DNA of 64,000 nt. Source: RFSX01 sp965248155. GTDB lineage: Bacteria > Bacteroidota > Bacteroidia > Chitinophagales > Saprospiraceae. Position 1 is the stretch's first letter. Every line of letters begins with the position of its first letter. The stretch lies in NCBI GenBank assembly GCA_965248155.1, contig CBDFIO010000001.1:744001-808000 (forward strand). Direction: 5' to 3'. The notes under the pieces are model-generated. The model was not told the origin of the DNA, made no database searches, and was given only the letters and a program-made list of their open reading frames with translations. Made by a program: the position numbers and the translations under genes. Shown here in pieces: positions 46,394 to 55,727 of this stretch.

Positions 46394-47659
46394 ATGATTG
46401 ATCAAGTTTACACTTCCAATCTGGTCTCTATTGATCTTATCCAAAAAGCTCATGATAGGATTAGTGAGGTAATTGTGGAGACCCCTCTCGTTAGGAATAT
46501 TAATCTTTCCAGGAAATATAATTGTCAGATATTTCTGAAAAGAGAGGATCTTCAGAGTGTTCGCTCGTTTAAAATTAGAGGGGCTTATAACAAAATTTCT
46601 TCTTTAACTAAAGAAGAGAGAGATAAAGGAATCATTTGTGCAAGTGCTGGGAATCATGCTCAAGGAGTAGCTTTTGCCTGTTCGAAATTGAAGATCAAAG
46701 GGAAGATAGTAATGCCTGATCCAACTCCTGTTCAGAAGATTAATCGTGTAAAACATTTTGGTGGTGAATGGATCGAAATCCTATTGTATGGAGATAATTT
46801 TGATGAAGCAAATGCATATGCAATTCAAGAATCAGAATCGAAAGGAATATCTTTTATTCATCCTTTCAATGATCAACTTGTAATAGCAGGTCAGGCAACA
46901 GTAGCACTTGAAATGATTAATCAACAGGAAACTCCTTTGGATTTCTTGTTGGTCGCGGTCGGTGGGGGAGGATTGATATCCGGAGTAGGTTCTTATTTCA
47001 AGCAACTTAGCCCAGAAACGAAAATTGTTGCAGTTGAATCTGAAGGAGCTTGTGCATTGTATCAATCTTTAGAAAACGGGCACAATGTAACTTTGGACTC
47101 CATTGATACATTTGCTGACGGAATTGCTGTCAAAAAGGTTGGTGATTTGACATTTCCTATTTGCCAAAATGTTGTTGATGATTGCATTGTGGTTACCGAA
47201 GGAAGAATATGTTCAACAATATTGCAATTATATAATGAAGAAGCTATAGTTGCAGAACCTGCTGGAGCAATCTCAATTGCAGCTCTGGATCAATTGAAAA
47301 ACCGAATAGAAGGTAAAACAGTAGGTATAATATTATGCGGCGGAAATAATGATGTTAGTAGGACTCAGGAAATTACGGAAAGAGCGCTGTTATATGAAGG
47401 AAAGAAACATTATTTCATTATCCGGTTTCCGCAACGTGCTGGTGCGTTAAAAGAGTTTCTATCAATCCTAGGTCCGAAAGATGATATTACTCATTTTGAG
47501 TACACAAAAAAAACCAATCGCGTTAATGGACCTGCTTTAGTAGGAATTGAATTGGAAGATCCGGAAGATTACAGTTCATTGGTACGACGAATGAAAGATA
47601 GATCTATTAATTTCCAGCATATCAATAATAACCCTATGTTATTTGAAATGTTGGTTTGA
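46394..47659 (+). CDS. ilvA: Threonine dehydratase (biosynthetic)
   Basis: 421 residues. PLP lysine in SVRSFKIRGAYN near 55-66, ASAGNHAQGVAFAC, the phosphate-binding GGGGLISGVGS and a serine-type CGGNNDVSR near the end of the catalytic domain. A single ACT-like regulatory domain follows (HYFIIRFPQRAGALKEFL). This is the short, one-regulatory-domain class. It makes 2-oxobutyrate for isoleucine. Last gene of the cluster; the branched-chain aminotransferase ilvE is not in the window. Confidence 0.95.
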   Translation: MIDQVYTSNLVSIDLIQKAHDRISEVIVETPLVRNINLSRKYNCQIFLKREDLQSVRSFKIRGAYNKISSLTKEERDKGIICASAGNHAQGVAFACSKLKIKGKIVMPDPTPVQKINRVKHFGGEWIEILLYGDNFDEANAYAIQESESKGISFIHPFNDQLVIAGQATVALEMINQQETPLDFLLVAVGGGGLISGVGSYFKQLSPETKIVAVESEGACALYQSLENGHNVTLDSIDTFADGIAVKKVGDLTFPICQNVVDDCIVVTEGRICSTILQLYNEEAIVAEPAGAISIAALDQLKNRIEGKTVGIILCGGNNDVSRTQEITERALLYEGKKHYFIIRFPQRAGALKEFLSILGPKDDITHFEYTKKTNRVNGPALVGIELEDPEDYSSLVRRMKDRSINFQHINNNPMLFEMLV

Positions 47660-47660
47660 C

Positions 47661-48317
47661 TTACAACTCAAAAGCGTATTGAACAATATTTGCTCCCATT
47701 CTTAAAGCCTTTAATCTAAGTTCTTCAGGATCCTTATGTACCTCCTCATCTTCCCATCCATCTCCTAGATCAGACTCATAACTATAGAAACACACCAAGC
47801 GGCCTTCCCAAATAATTCCATATCCTCTTGCAGCTTGATTATCGTGTCTATGTATTTTAGGTACTCCGTTGTCAAAAGAAAAATTCTGATGATATATTTC
47901 ATGATCAAATGGAAGTTCTATCAGCTCAGACTCCGGAAAAACTTTCTTTAGTGCAGGTCGAATAAATGGATCCATCCCATAATTATCATCAACGTGAAGG
48001 AAACCTCCTGCGATAAGGTACATCCTTAAATTCTCTGCTTCAGAATCAGAAAAAACCACATTTCCATGACCTGTCATATGCACAAATGGATAGTTAAATA
48101 GATCAGCGCTTCCAACTTCAACGGTTGCATAATTGACATCAATGTTTGTACCTAAATGATAATTACAAAATGCAGAAAGATTGGGTAGAGAAGTAGGATT
48201 AGCATACCAATCTCCCCCTCCATTGTATTTAAGTAGTGCTAATTTGTAAGAAGGTTCAATAGCGAAAGAACTCAATACAAAAAGGGAAACGAATACTAAT
48301 AAGCATTGTCGGAACAT
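47661..48317 (-). CDS. DUF4159 family exported protein
   Basis: 218 residues from ATG 48317, four bases after the dihydroorotase-like gene (a frame from 48455 would overlap that gene by 134 bases and precede the signal peptide). The signal peptide is about 1-18 (QCLLVFVSLFVLSSFA). DUF4159 features: LKYNGGGDWYANPTSLPNLS, HMTGHGNVVFSDSEAENLRMYL, GGFLHVDDNYGMD and FDHEIYH. The fold resembles a glutamine-amidotransferase-like flavodoxin-type domain. Function is unknown; it often neighbours BatA-type genes, as here. Confidence 0.87.
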   Translation of the reverse strand: MFRQCLLVFVSLFVLSSFAIEPSYKLALLKYNGGGDWYANPTSLPNLSAFCNYHLGTNIDVNYATVEVGSADLFNYPFVHMTGHGNVVFSDSEAENLRMYLIAGGFLHVDDNYGMDPFIRPALKKVFPESELIELPFDHEIYHQNFSFDNGVPKIHRHDNQAARGYGIIWEGRLVCFYSYESDLGDGWEDEEVHKDPEELRLKALRMGANIVQYAFEL

Positions 48318-48321
48318 AATT

Positions 48322-49581
48322 CTAATATTTATTAAAATAGGATTTTTTACCATTGATAATTCCAACGACTTTAGACTTGAATTGGTATTCCCAATATGGA
48401 GAATTTTTTGATTTTGATTGATTGCTTTTTTCATCCATCTTCCAAGGGCTATCAAGATCGAACAGAGTAAGATTGGCTTCTTCGCCTTCTTTTATTTCAA
48501 TGTTATCGATGTTGAGAATTTTTCTTGGATTTGAGGATAGGGCTTTAATTAGAGTATCAAGTTTTATATCCCTTTGATCAGCTAAAGCGCTAAAACAGGT
48601 CTGAAGACCTGTCGCTCCCAACTCGGCATAAACGAATTCTTTCTTTTTCAATTCCTCTTCTAGAGGATCGTGATTAGAACAAATTATATCAATGGTTCCT
48701 TTCTTAACTCCATTAATCAAAGCATCTTGATCTTCTTTTGAGCGCAAAGGAGGATTTACTTTGTGATTAACATCAAATTGAGACAGGCTTTGGTCGTTCT
48801 TGCATAAATGGAGATAAGATACTGAGCTATATATATTTTTAGCCTTTCCATTCTCAAGTTTTATTACACTTTCTTTTGTAGAAATGGAATGCAGCAAAAG
48901 TTTTGAATCAGCATAATCTGCCATGAGTATATCTCGCTCCAGAGTCAGATTCTCAGAAAGACTCGGACTTGCTTTTAGACCTAAAGATGTGCTCACTTCT
49001 CCTTCATGAATATTGTTTCCATTTGATAGACTTGGATCATCCGGACGATGGATGATCATTCCATCGACACTTTTAACATATTGAAGCGCGCGAAGTAATA
49101 GGCCGTTTGAAGAGACAGAAATCCTGCCATCTGAAAAAGCCACAGCTCCACAATGAGCCATGTCTATCATTTCTGTAATAATCCTTCCTTCACAATTTTT
49201 ACTCAGTGCACCAATCGGATAGAATTGAATGACATGATCTTTTGTGCTGTTTAAAACAAACTGAAGTGAAGATTTATCATCTATGGTAGGATTGGTATTT
49301 GGAAACAATGCCACTCCTGTAAAACCTCCGGAGGCTGCTGCTCTGGAAAGTGAATCAAAATTTTCTCTGTGTTCAAATCCCGGTTCTCCGCATTGAGTTC
49401 CTAAATCTAACCAACCTGCAGATATGTGTAGATTTTTTGATTTTATAACTTTGGCTTTTGGAGCGTTTATCCTGGCAGCGATTTTTTCAATAACTCCATT
49501 GTTGATAAGGATATCCCTTTTGGCATTGTGAAGTTTAGACCCCGGGTGGATTATTTTAGCATTTTTTATGAGTATTGACAT
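48322..49581 (-). CDS. pyrC: Dihydroorotase-like amidohydrolase, metal site incomplete
   Basis: 419 residues of the amidohydrolase fold (N-terminal ILIKNAKIIHPGSKLHNAKRD, GWLDLGTQCGEPGFEHRENF, GGFTGVALFPNTNPTIDD, SNHDPLEEELKKKEFVYAELGATGLQT in pieces). The DxHxH that binds zinc in active dihydroorotase reads D59-L-G61-T-Q63, so both histidines are absent, as in the non-catalytic DHOase partners of aspartate carbamoyltransferase. It could be such a structural partner, or a Bacteroidota variant with other ligands. It starts seven bases after the BatA-type gene. The gene symbol gives family only. Confidence 0.8.
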   Translation of the reverse strand: MSILIKNAKIIHPGSKLHNAKRDILINNGVIEKIAARINAPKAKVIKSKNLHISAGWLDLGTQCGEPGFEHRENFDSLSRAAASGGFTGVALFPNTNPTIDDKSSLQFVLNSTKDHVIQFYPIGALSKNCEGRIITEMIDMAHCGAVAFSDGRISVSSNGLLLRALQYVKSVDGMIIHRPDDPSLSNGNNIHEGEVSTSLGLKASPSLSENLTLERDILMADYADSKLLLHSISTKESVIKLENGKAKNIYSSVSYLHLCKNDQSLSQFDVNHKVNPPLRSKEDQDALINGVKKGTIDIICSNHDPLEEELKKKEFVYAELGATGLQTCFSALADQRDIKLDTLIKALSSNPRKILNIDNIEIKEGEEANLTLFDLDSPWKMDEKSNQSKSKNSPYWEYQFKSKVVGIINGKKSYFNKY

Positions 49582-49588
49582 CTGTTAG

Positions 49589-51634
49589 TTATACTTTCCA
49601 AAATCGCAGTAATAATGTTTCAATAGCTAAAAATATGAGTGCAAAGATAAGACACCATCTCCATAATATAATTCCTTTATCCTTTTCTTTAATTACATCG
49701 GTAAGGTTTGATTCCATTATATTATCAAAAACATTGGCTTGAGAGCCATATTTCTTATCTAAATCTTGTTTTGATATATAATTCAGATTTGATTCCAACC
49801 TATCATAGTTAAAGGACAAAACTTTTTGTTTTTCGGCATCCAGGTTCAACTCATAATGACCATTCGAAGAAATCATGTTATTAAAATTGATAAGTGTCTT
49901 CGAACCCAGATTGGTTTGCCCCGGAATAAATTCTTCTTCTCCGGTTATTTTATAAATGATTTCATTGGAAGAATTTCTATTGTTGATTTCTGTATGGTTA
50001 TCAATACCAATAGTGTAAGCCATTTTGTCTTGTTGGTTGGATGAGAAAGACAATTTATACAATAAAGGAACAAAGACCTCGGCATTAATTGTTAGATCAT
50101 TATACTCTTTATCCAAAGGAGCGGCACAAACAAATACTTGACCTTTTCTAAGATTATATTTGCTTATATAATTATTCCCATCCCGGTATTTAAGCAGATA
50201 TTCTCCGCCTCTCGAAGTGAAATTGGTAAAAAGAAAATTTCCGTTTGTGGTTGGAAGTTTTAAGTTCGGTTCTATTGCTTCATAAACATTTTGAAATACA
50301 AACTCCCTGGTATTAATATTATAAACATTTCTTTGTTCATCAGACCATTCGGTAATAGAATTAGCATTCAGACTGGAAAAAAAATTGTTATAGTTTTCAA
50401 TATTTGAATTTACCGATGGAAATACAATAACATTCCCACCATTTTCAATGTAAGATTTCAATTCACTCATCAGTCCGGAAGAAATGTTCTGTAATTCAGA
50501 AAGAATGATTAAATCTTTTTCTTTGAATACATCGTATTGAATATTTGACAGATTGCTGTTTTCAAGATTAAATTGATTTAAGCCATCAAATAAAGCTGCA
50601 AGGTATCTATCACCGGGGCCGGATTGAATTGATAAAATATTTAATGTCTCCTTAATATTAAAACTCAAAAAGTAATTATCATCAAATTGAATAGGGTAGT
50701 CATCTATTTTGATTTCTAATTCTTGCCAACCCGCTTCTGAGAAAAGCAAATTGATTGTATCTATTTTACTGCTGTTGGCCGGAAGATCGATTGTTCCTTC
50801 CGGTCTGTTTTGATTATTATGATTGAGGCTTAATCTAACATCTTCTTTTGCTTCATCTCCATAATTGCTAAGCTTTACAAATAATCTGTTGTTCTGATTT
50901 ATTGAAGGAACCACAGATTCAAACCATGCACTGTCGATAGCCAAATTATTTTCTTTGACTGATTGGAAAGCTAAAAGATTAACTTCATGAAGAGAGTCAT
51001 TTGTTAATTCTAAATCAGTTATTGATTCTTGAAAATCTGATAATAAATAGATAATATGATTTTCATCTTCAGTATAGGACTCTTTTTGCTTATTGTAAAT
51101 ATTAGATAACATATTTACTTCAGGATTGACTACTATCTCACTAATTGCCGAGATCGTATTTTCCTGATTTAACCATCTTAATTGAGAGCCTTTCAATTCA
51201 TGAGATAATATTTGAAATTGATCTGATGGACTATATGCACTTACAATTTCTTCAGCTTTTTTCTTGGCCTTATCTATCAAGGGTACATCTTGGCTGGAAG
51301 CCATCATACTGTTAGAATTGTCTATAAAAATGCTGACATAATTTTTACCGGACTTGGCGGTATTGTCTTTTGAGAAGAACGGTTGGGCAAAGGCAAAAAT
51401 CAAAAAACTAAATGCAAGTAATCTTGATAAAAGGACTAAAAGATTCCTTAATTTATTTCTTGTGCTTTTCTCTTCCTTTATCTCCTTCAGTAGTTTAACA
51501 TTGGTAAAATATACTTTCTTAAATCTCCTAAAATGGAACAAATGGATGATTATCGGAATAGCTAAAGCGAGGAGAACCCAGAGTAACTGTGGATATACAA
51601 AATGCATAGGCTGCAAAAATATGAATTCAATCAA
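49589..51634 (-). CDS. BatA/VWA domain membrane protein
   Basis: 681 residues (674-ish if the likely ATG 51607, MHFVYPQLLW, is used). The N-terminal BatA module has two transmembrane segments (about 14-32 and 65-84, WVLLALAIPIIIHLF and LVLLSRLLAFSFLIFAF). A VWA domain follows with MIDAS DNSNS near 103. A long extracytoplasmic region contains a DUF-like amidotransferase fold (LLSELQNISSGLMSELKSYIENG over residues 370-395), and a last transmembrane helix ends the protein (ILWRWCLIFALIFLAIETLLL). Such proteins are common in Bacteroidota; the role is thought to lie in envelope or aerotolerance functions. Confidence 0.85.
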   Translation of the reverse strand: MIEFIFLQPMHFVYPQLLWVLLALAIPIIIHLFHFRRFKKVYFTNVKLLKEIKEEKSTRNKLRNLLVLLSRLLAFSFLIFAFAQPFFSKDNTAKSGKNYVSIFIDNSNSMMASSQDVPLIDKAKKKAEEIVSAYSPSDQFQILSHELKGSQLRWLNQENTISAISEIVVNPEVNMLSNIYNKQKESYTEDENHIIYLLSDFQESITDLELTNDSLHEVNLLAFQSVKENNLAIDSAWFESVVPSINQNNRLFVKLSNYGDEAKEDVRLSLNHNNQNRPEGTIDLPANSSKIDTINLLFSEAGWQELEIKIDDYPIQFDDNYFLSFNIKETLNILSIQSGPGDRYLAALFDGLNQFNLENSNLSNIQYDVFKEKDLIILSELQNISSGLMSELKSYIENGGNVIVFPSVNSNIENYNNFFSSLNANSITEWSDEQRNVYNINTREFVFQNVYEAIEPNLKLPTTNGNFLFTNFTSRGGEYLLKYRDGNNYISKYNLRKGQVFVCAAPLDKEYNDLTINAEVFVPLLYKLSFSSNQQDKMAYTIGIDNHTEINNRNSSNEIIYKITGEEEFIPGQTNLGSKTLINFNNMISSNGHYELNLDAEKQKVLSFNYDRLESNLNYISKQDLDKKYGSQANVFDNIMESNLTDVIKEKDKGIILWRWCLIFALIFLAIETLLLRFWKV

Positions 51635-51669
51635 TAAACAACAGTAAAACTGTGAAAATGCTAATTAAA

Positions 51670-54600
51670 TTATCTTAAGACAGTAAGATCTCCGCTAAGC
51701 TTTAACATTTTCCCATCTGTCAAATTTAAAATTGTCGAATAGACATAGACCCCTTCTTCTACCAAACCGTTTCGGAAACTTCCATCCCATCCCAGTTCAG
51801 GAGTATTGACCGGAAAGTCAAAATTTTCAAATACTCTGTTTCCCCATCGATCAAATATGTAAAGTGAATGAACAGAAGCAATATCTCCATCCTCAGAAAA
51901 AATGGTAAATCTTGAATTACCTTCCTTATTATTATTTAAAGAAATGACATTTGGAATGTAAACATTGATTGTTTTTTCAACTAATAGCTCAATAACAGCT
52001 TTAGCTTCACAACCATTATGATCTATAACAGTTACTTCATAACTAATACTTTCTTCTGCAAAAAATGTTGGTTGAAGACAATTGTCGCAGGACAAATAAG
52101 TTGAAGGTTCCCAATGAATGGTTTGAATTTCATTGAGTTCTAAGTTGATAGATAGTTCCAAATCATGAAATTGACCTTCCTTGAGCTCGATAATAGTTGG
52201 TAATTCCACTTCTACAGGTATAAAAGCTTCAATGTTTACGGTTTCTTGAGTTGAGCATCCCTTTTTATCTACAATGAGGAGTTCATGAGAGCCTACACCA
52301 TCAATATCAAAAGAATTAAATGCTGATCCTTGATCAATCCCATCAATCCAGAGATGATAAGGCATTTCACCGCCTGAAATTGAGAAATCACTCAATTCTA
52401 TCCTCGTAGAACAAAGGTTCTCTTCAATTTTGAAATAATCGAGAATAGGAAAGTCGTTGGTTTCAACAATTTCTATCTTTTTGGTGGAAATACAGCCATT
52501 TGCAGTTTTGAGATGTATTTCATAATTGCCAATATCGAAAATAGGTGTTTCAATTGAGCCGATTAATATCTGGTTCGAATCAAATACCGTAGCTTCAAAA
52601 TCATTTGCAGATGTTAGCAACTCAATAAAGACAGGATTGGAATCACATCCCAATTCATCAGCATCCAATGCAAATTCTGCTCTTGATGTATCAATTGATA
52701 GAGTAATTGGTCTAATCGATTGACAACCATTAATTCCTGTAACCATAACTTCTAATTCCTCAGTATAAGGAACTGAAATTGTAGTTCCCTGCGCTATGAG
52801 AGTGCCGCTTGAAATGAAATCGATTTGATCTATGTTTGATAATGGCTCTACACTAATTTCAGACAGTTGGTTTTTGCAATCTATTAACGTAGAATTTATA
52901 TTGAACTCCGGTTCTTGATAATCAGAATCCAGTTCCAATTGGAAGGAGTTCATGCAACCATTGAATCCAATGACATCCAATGTATAAATTCCTGGTTCAA
53001 TGAGTTCTACAGATTCTTCACTTGAAGAAAAATTTGGACCTGTCCAACTGATTGTATAATAATCTTCTTCGATAATTAACTCTGGCACAATGACATCTAT
53101 ATTACAATCGAAAGTAGATATAGTATTGATATTCGCATGAATCACTGTTGTATCAATATCTACAGTAAATGATTCTGACTTCTGACACCCATTATAAGCG
53201 ATACCTTGTACGGTATAGACACCAGCTTCTTCAATTTCAACTTCAGAGTCGTTTGAATAAAATGAGGGTCCTGACCATTCCAATACAATAATATCACTGG
53301 TATTGATAAGCTCTGCTTCAATAATTGGAGTATTACAATCCAATAAGAATTCAGATTGTATTTCAAATTCCGGCTTTATTGTATCCACTAATAATTCGAA
53401 ATATGCTATCGATTGACAACCCAGGGAATTAACTCCTTCCACGGTATAAATACCACTTTCCATGGTAGTAATGGTCTCATTTTCACCGACCATATTTCCA
53501 TTGGGACCAAACCAGTAATATTCTAGACCTGTTTGATCTGCAATAACAGTTAAGGCGGACTCAAGATTATTACAACTCAGAGCTAGACCATTTATTTCAA
53601 GAGTGGGAAAATCTTCACTTGATTCAACATTTATTTCTCCACTAGAAATACAGCCATTTGATCCCTCAATCGTATAATAATAAATTCCACTTTGATTAGT
53701 AGTTAGTGAGTCTCCTTCAAAAATAAGATTAGCGGAATCTTCCCACATTACGGTATAATCGTTCTCAGGATCATCAACAATTATTTCCGCTTCTGAATCT
53801 ATACAATCGATTGTATCATTAACTATTCCTGGGTTGGGAATATTGAAATCTGAGTTTATTTTAATAGAATCGCTTGTGATACAGAATAAACTATCAGTAA
53901 TTGTAAAGCTATACGTACCGGCTTCATCAATAATTATTGAATCCTGGTTTCCACCTCCAACAGGATTCTCCCATTCTACATTATAGATAGAACTATCTAT
54001 AATTAAATCAATAAAAGACAAAGGTGAATTGCAATTAATTAAGCTATCAAATTCAATAGTATATTCAAAGATCGGTACTAACTCCTGGATATAGATAGAA
54101 TCCAAATGTGAACAATTGTTTTCTGATATAGTAAATGCATAGTAAACTCCGCCTGTTGCTATCAATAAGCTGTCATTATTGCCTAAGGATTGGATTAATG
54201 AATCAGGACCTGTCCAAATTACATCTTCTAATGGAATATCCGTACTGATTAATGACTCATCATGATTACAATCCAGAAAATTGGAGCTAATGAGATTAAA
54301 GTAGGGAGCTATTGTATCTATAATTACGGATATCGTATCATTATTGGAACATCCTGTATCAGGGTTAACGGCATATACAATGTATGTTCCTGGGGCGTAT
54401 ATATCAAATTCATCATCATAGGAGATAATTTCTCCATCAGAATCCAACCAGGTAAAATCAAGTCCACCTTGGTTATCTGCGACTTCTATAGTAGCCTGAT
54501 CATTTGAGCAATCAAAATCATTGGATTTTGTCAAGAATAGCTCAGGATTATCTTGTTCTGCATCTACTTCTATTTCGATTTCTTCAGTACAATTAACATT

Positions 54601-55653
54601 ATCTGTGACAGTGACTATATATGTTCCGGCTGCATCAACCAAGGCGACATATCCTTCATCAAAAAGATCAACAATGTGACCATTATTAGTTTCCCATTCA
54701 AATGTATAATCATCTATTGGTTCTACATCTAATATGATTTCTGTTTGAAGCAGAATGCAATTAATTTCTTCGGGGCTATTCCATAACACATCAAAATCTG
54801 AAAAGGTAACATCGAAACTGTCTTTGTCTACACAAATTTGCTGGAATGATATATCATCAAGAGCAAAGTCATTTCCGCTCAAGGTTGTGTTTTGGTTGGT
54901 AACACAAATTTCGATACTTGTTTCACCTTCTGCTTGCCATTCAGCAGTAAATTCTTCCCAATCGCAAGTATTTGAACTAAGCGTAAAAAGGTTTCCAATC
55001 AGCACGCCATCGATAGCGAATTGTAATTGAGCGGGTGATGAAGGGTTTACAGAAGTTGCCCAAGCAGTAAATAAATAGAGCCCATCAGGGTCAATATTTA
55101 TGGTCTGACACCAAATTTGCTGATAACTGGCCGCACCATTCACAACCATCATATCTCCGCCTCCTGTATGATCGGGACAAGGATCAAAATTTGTGTGACC
55201 ATCATTTGGATTGTCCAGAATGCCATATGCACCTTCACAATCAAGAAAACCAGCCCCATAACAAGAGGTCGTACCAATAAAGTAATCGGTGTATTCAACC
55301 CAATCACTAGAAAAATCTCCATTAACAATTAGATTATCATCATCTAATTGGTATGCTGTTAATGTGAAAGTCGTATTTGATTCAATAAACACATCAGGAT
55401 CTAAATCTGAATCACTTAAGAAATTACCGTCTTGTGTCCATAAAAAACTGATATAGTCTCCATTAATGGAACCGTCCAAAGATATTTCTTGAGCTTCACA
55501 GATTGTAATGTCATCAGGTACTTCAATTTCAAGACTGCAGGACAAAACCGTAGGATTAGGACTAGAATCTATAAGATATAATTGCTTACCGTACGATGAG
55601 TTGTACAATAGAATAAATAGAACAATATACCAAGGGTAGGTTTGCAAAATCAA
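51670..55653 (-). CDS. Large repeat exoprotein with T9SS type B sorting domain
   Basis: 1327 residues. The signal peptide is about 1-22. A carbohydrate-binding-like jelly-roll region follows (about 110-270, LIVNGDFSSDWVEY, DFALDDISFQQIC). About nine tandem repeats of 70-85 residues fill roughly 380-1130. Each begins with a Cys motif such as FDCSNDQ, LDCNHDE, INCNSPL, IDCIDSE, LSCNNLE, LDCNTPI, FDCNIDV, IDCKNQL, LGCDSNP and ends near NGC. The C-terminal type B sorting domain (YIPNVISLNNN, LYIFDRWGNRVFENFDF, GWDGSFRNGLVEEGVYVY) marks it for type IX secretion and surface anchoring. Likely adhesin or matrix protein. Confidence 0.92.
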   Translation of the reverse strand: MILQTYPWYIVLFILLYNSSYGKQLYLIDSSPNPTVLSCSLEIEVPDDITICEAQEISLDGSINGDYISFLWTQDGNFLSDSDLDPDVFIESNTTFTLTAYQLDDDNLIVNGDFSSDWVEYTDYFIGTTSCYGAGFLDCEGAYGILDNPNDGHTNFDPCPDHTGGGDMMVVNGAASYQQIWCQTINIDPDGLYLFTAWATSVNPSSPAQLQFAIDGVLIGNLFTLSSNTCDWEEFTAEWQAEGETSIEICVTNQNTTLSGNDFALDDISFQQICVDKDSFDVTFSDFDVLWNSPEEINCILLQTEIILDVEPIDDYTFEWETNNGHIVDLFDEGYVALVDAAGTYIVTVTDNVNCTEEIEIEVDAEQDNPELFLTKSNDFDCSNDQATIEVADNQGGLDFTWLDSDGEIISYDDEFDIYAPGTYIVYAVNPDTGCSNNDTISVIIDTIAPYFNLISSNFLDCNHDESLISTDIPLEDVIWTGPDSLIQSLGNNDSLLIATGGVYYAFTISENNCSHLDSIYIQELVPIFEYTIEFDSLINCNSPLSFIDLIIDSSIYNVEWENPVGGGNQDSIIIDEAGTYSFTITDSLFCITSDSIKINSDFNIPNPGIVNDTIDCIDSEAEIIVDDPENDYTVMWEDSANLIFEGDSLTTNQSGIYYYTIEGSNGCISSGEINVESSEDFPTLEINGLALSCNNLESALTVIADQTGLEYYWFGPNGNMVGENETITTMESGIYTVEGVNSLGCQSIAYFELLVDTIKPEFEIQSEFLLDCNTPIIEAELINTSDIIVLEWSGPSFYSNDSEVEIEEAGVYTVQGIAYNGCQKSESFTVDIDTTVIHANINTISTFDCNIDVIVPELIIEEDYYTISWTGPNFSSSEESVELIEPGIYTLDVIGFNGCMNSFQLELDSDYQEPEFNINSTLIDCKNQLSEISVEPLSNIDQIDFISSGTLIAQGTTISVPYTEELEVMVTGINGCQSIRPITLSIDTSRAEFALDADELGCDSNPVFIELLTSANDFEATVFDSNQILIGSIETPIFDIGNYEIHLKTANGCISTKKIEIVETNDFPILDYFKIEENLCSTRIELSDFSISGGEMPYHLWIDGIDQGSAFNSFDIDGVGSHELLIVDKKGCSTQETVNIEAFIPVEVELPTIIELKEGQFHDLELSINLELNEIQTIHWEPSTYLSCDNCLQPTFFAEESISYEVTVIDHNGCEAKAVIELLVEKTINVYIPNVISLNNNKEGNSRFTIFSEDGDIASVHSLYIFDRWGNRVFENFDFPVNTPELGWDGSFRNGLVEEGVYVYSTILNLTDGKMLKLSGDLTVLR

Positions 55654-55727
55654 TTTTCTAAACTCAAGATAGAACTATTATTTTTTTAAATCAGGTATCG
55701 CAGAATAATTGATGGAGAAGGTAGATG

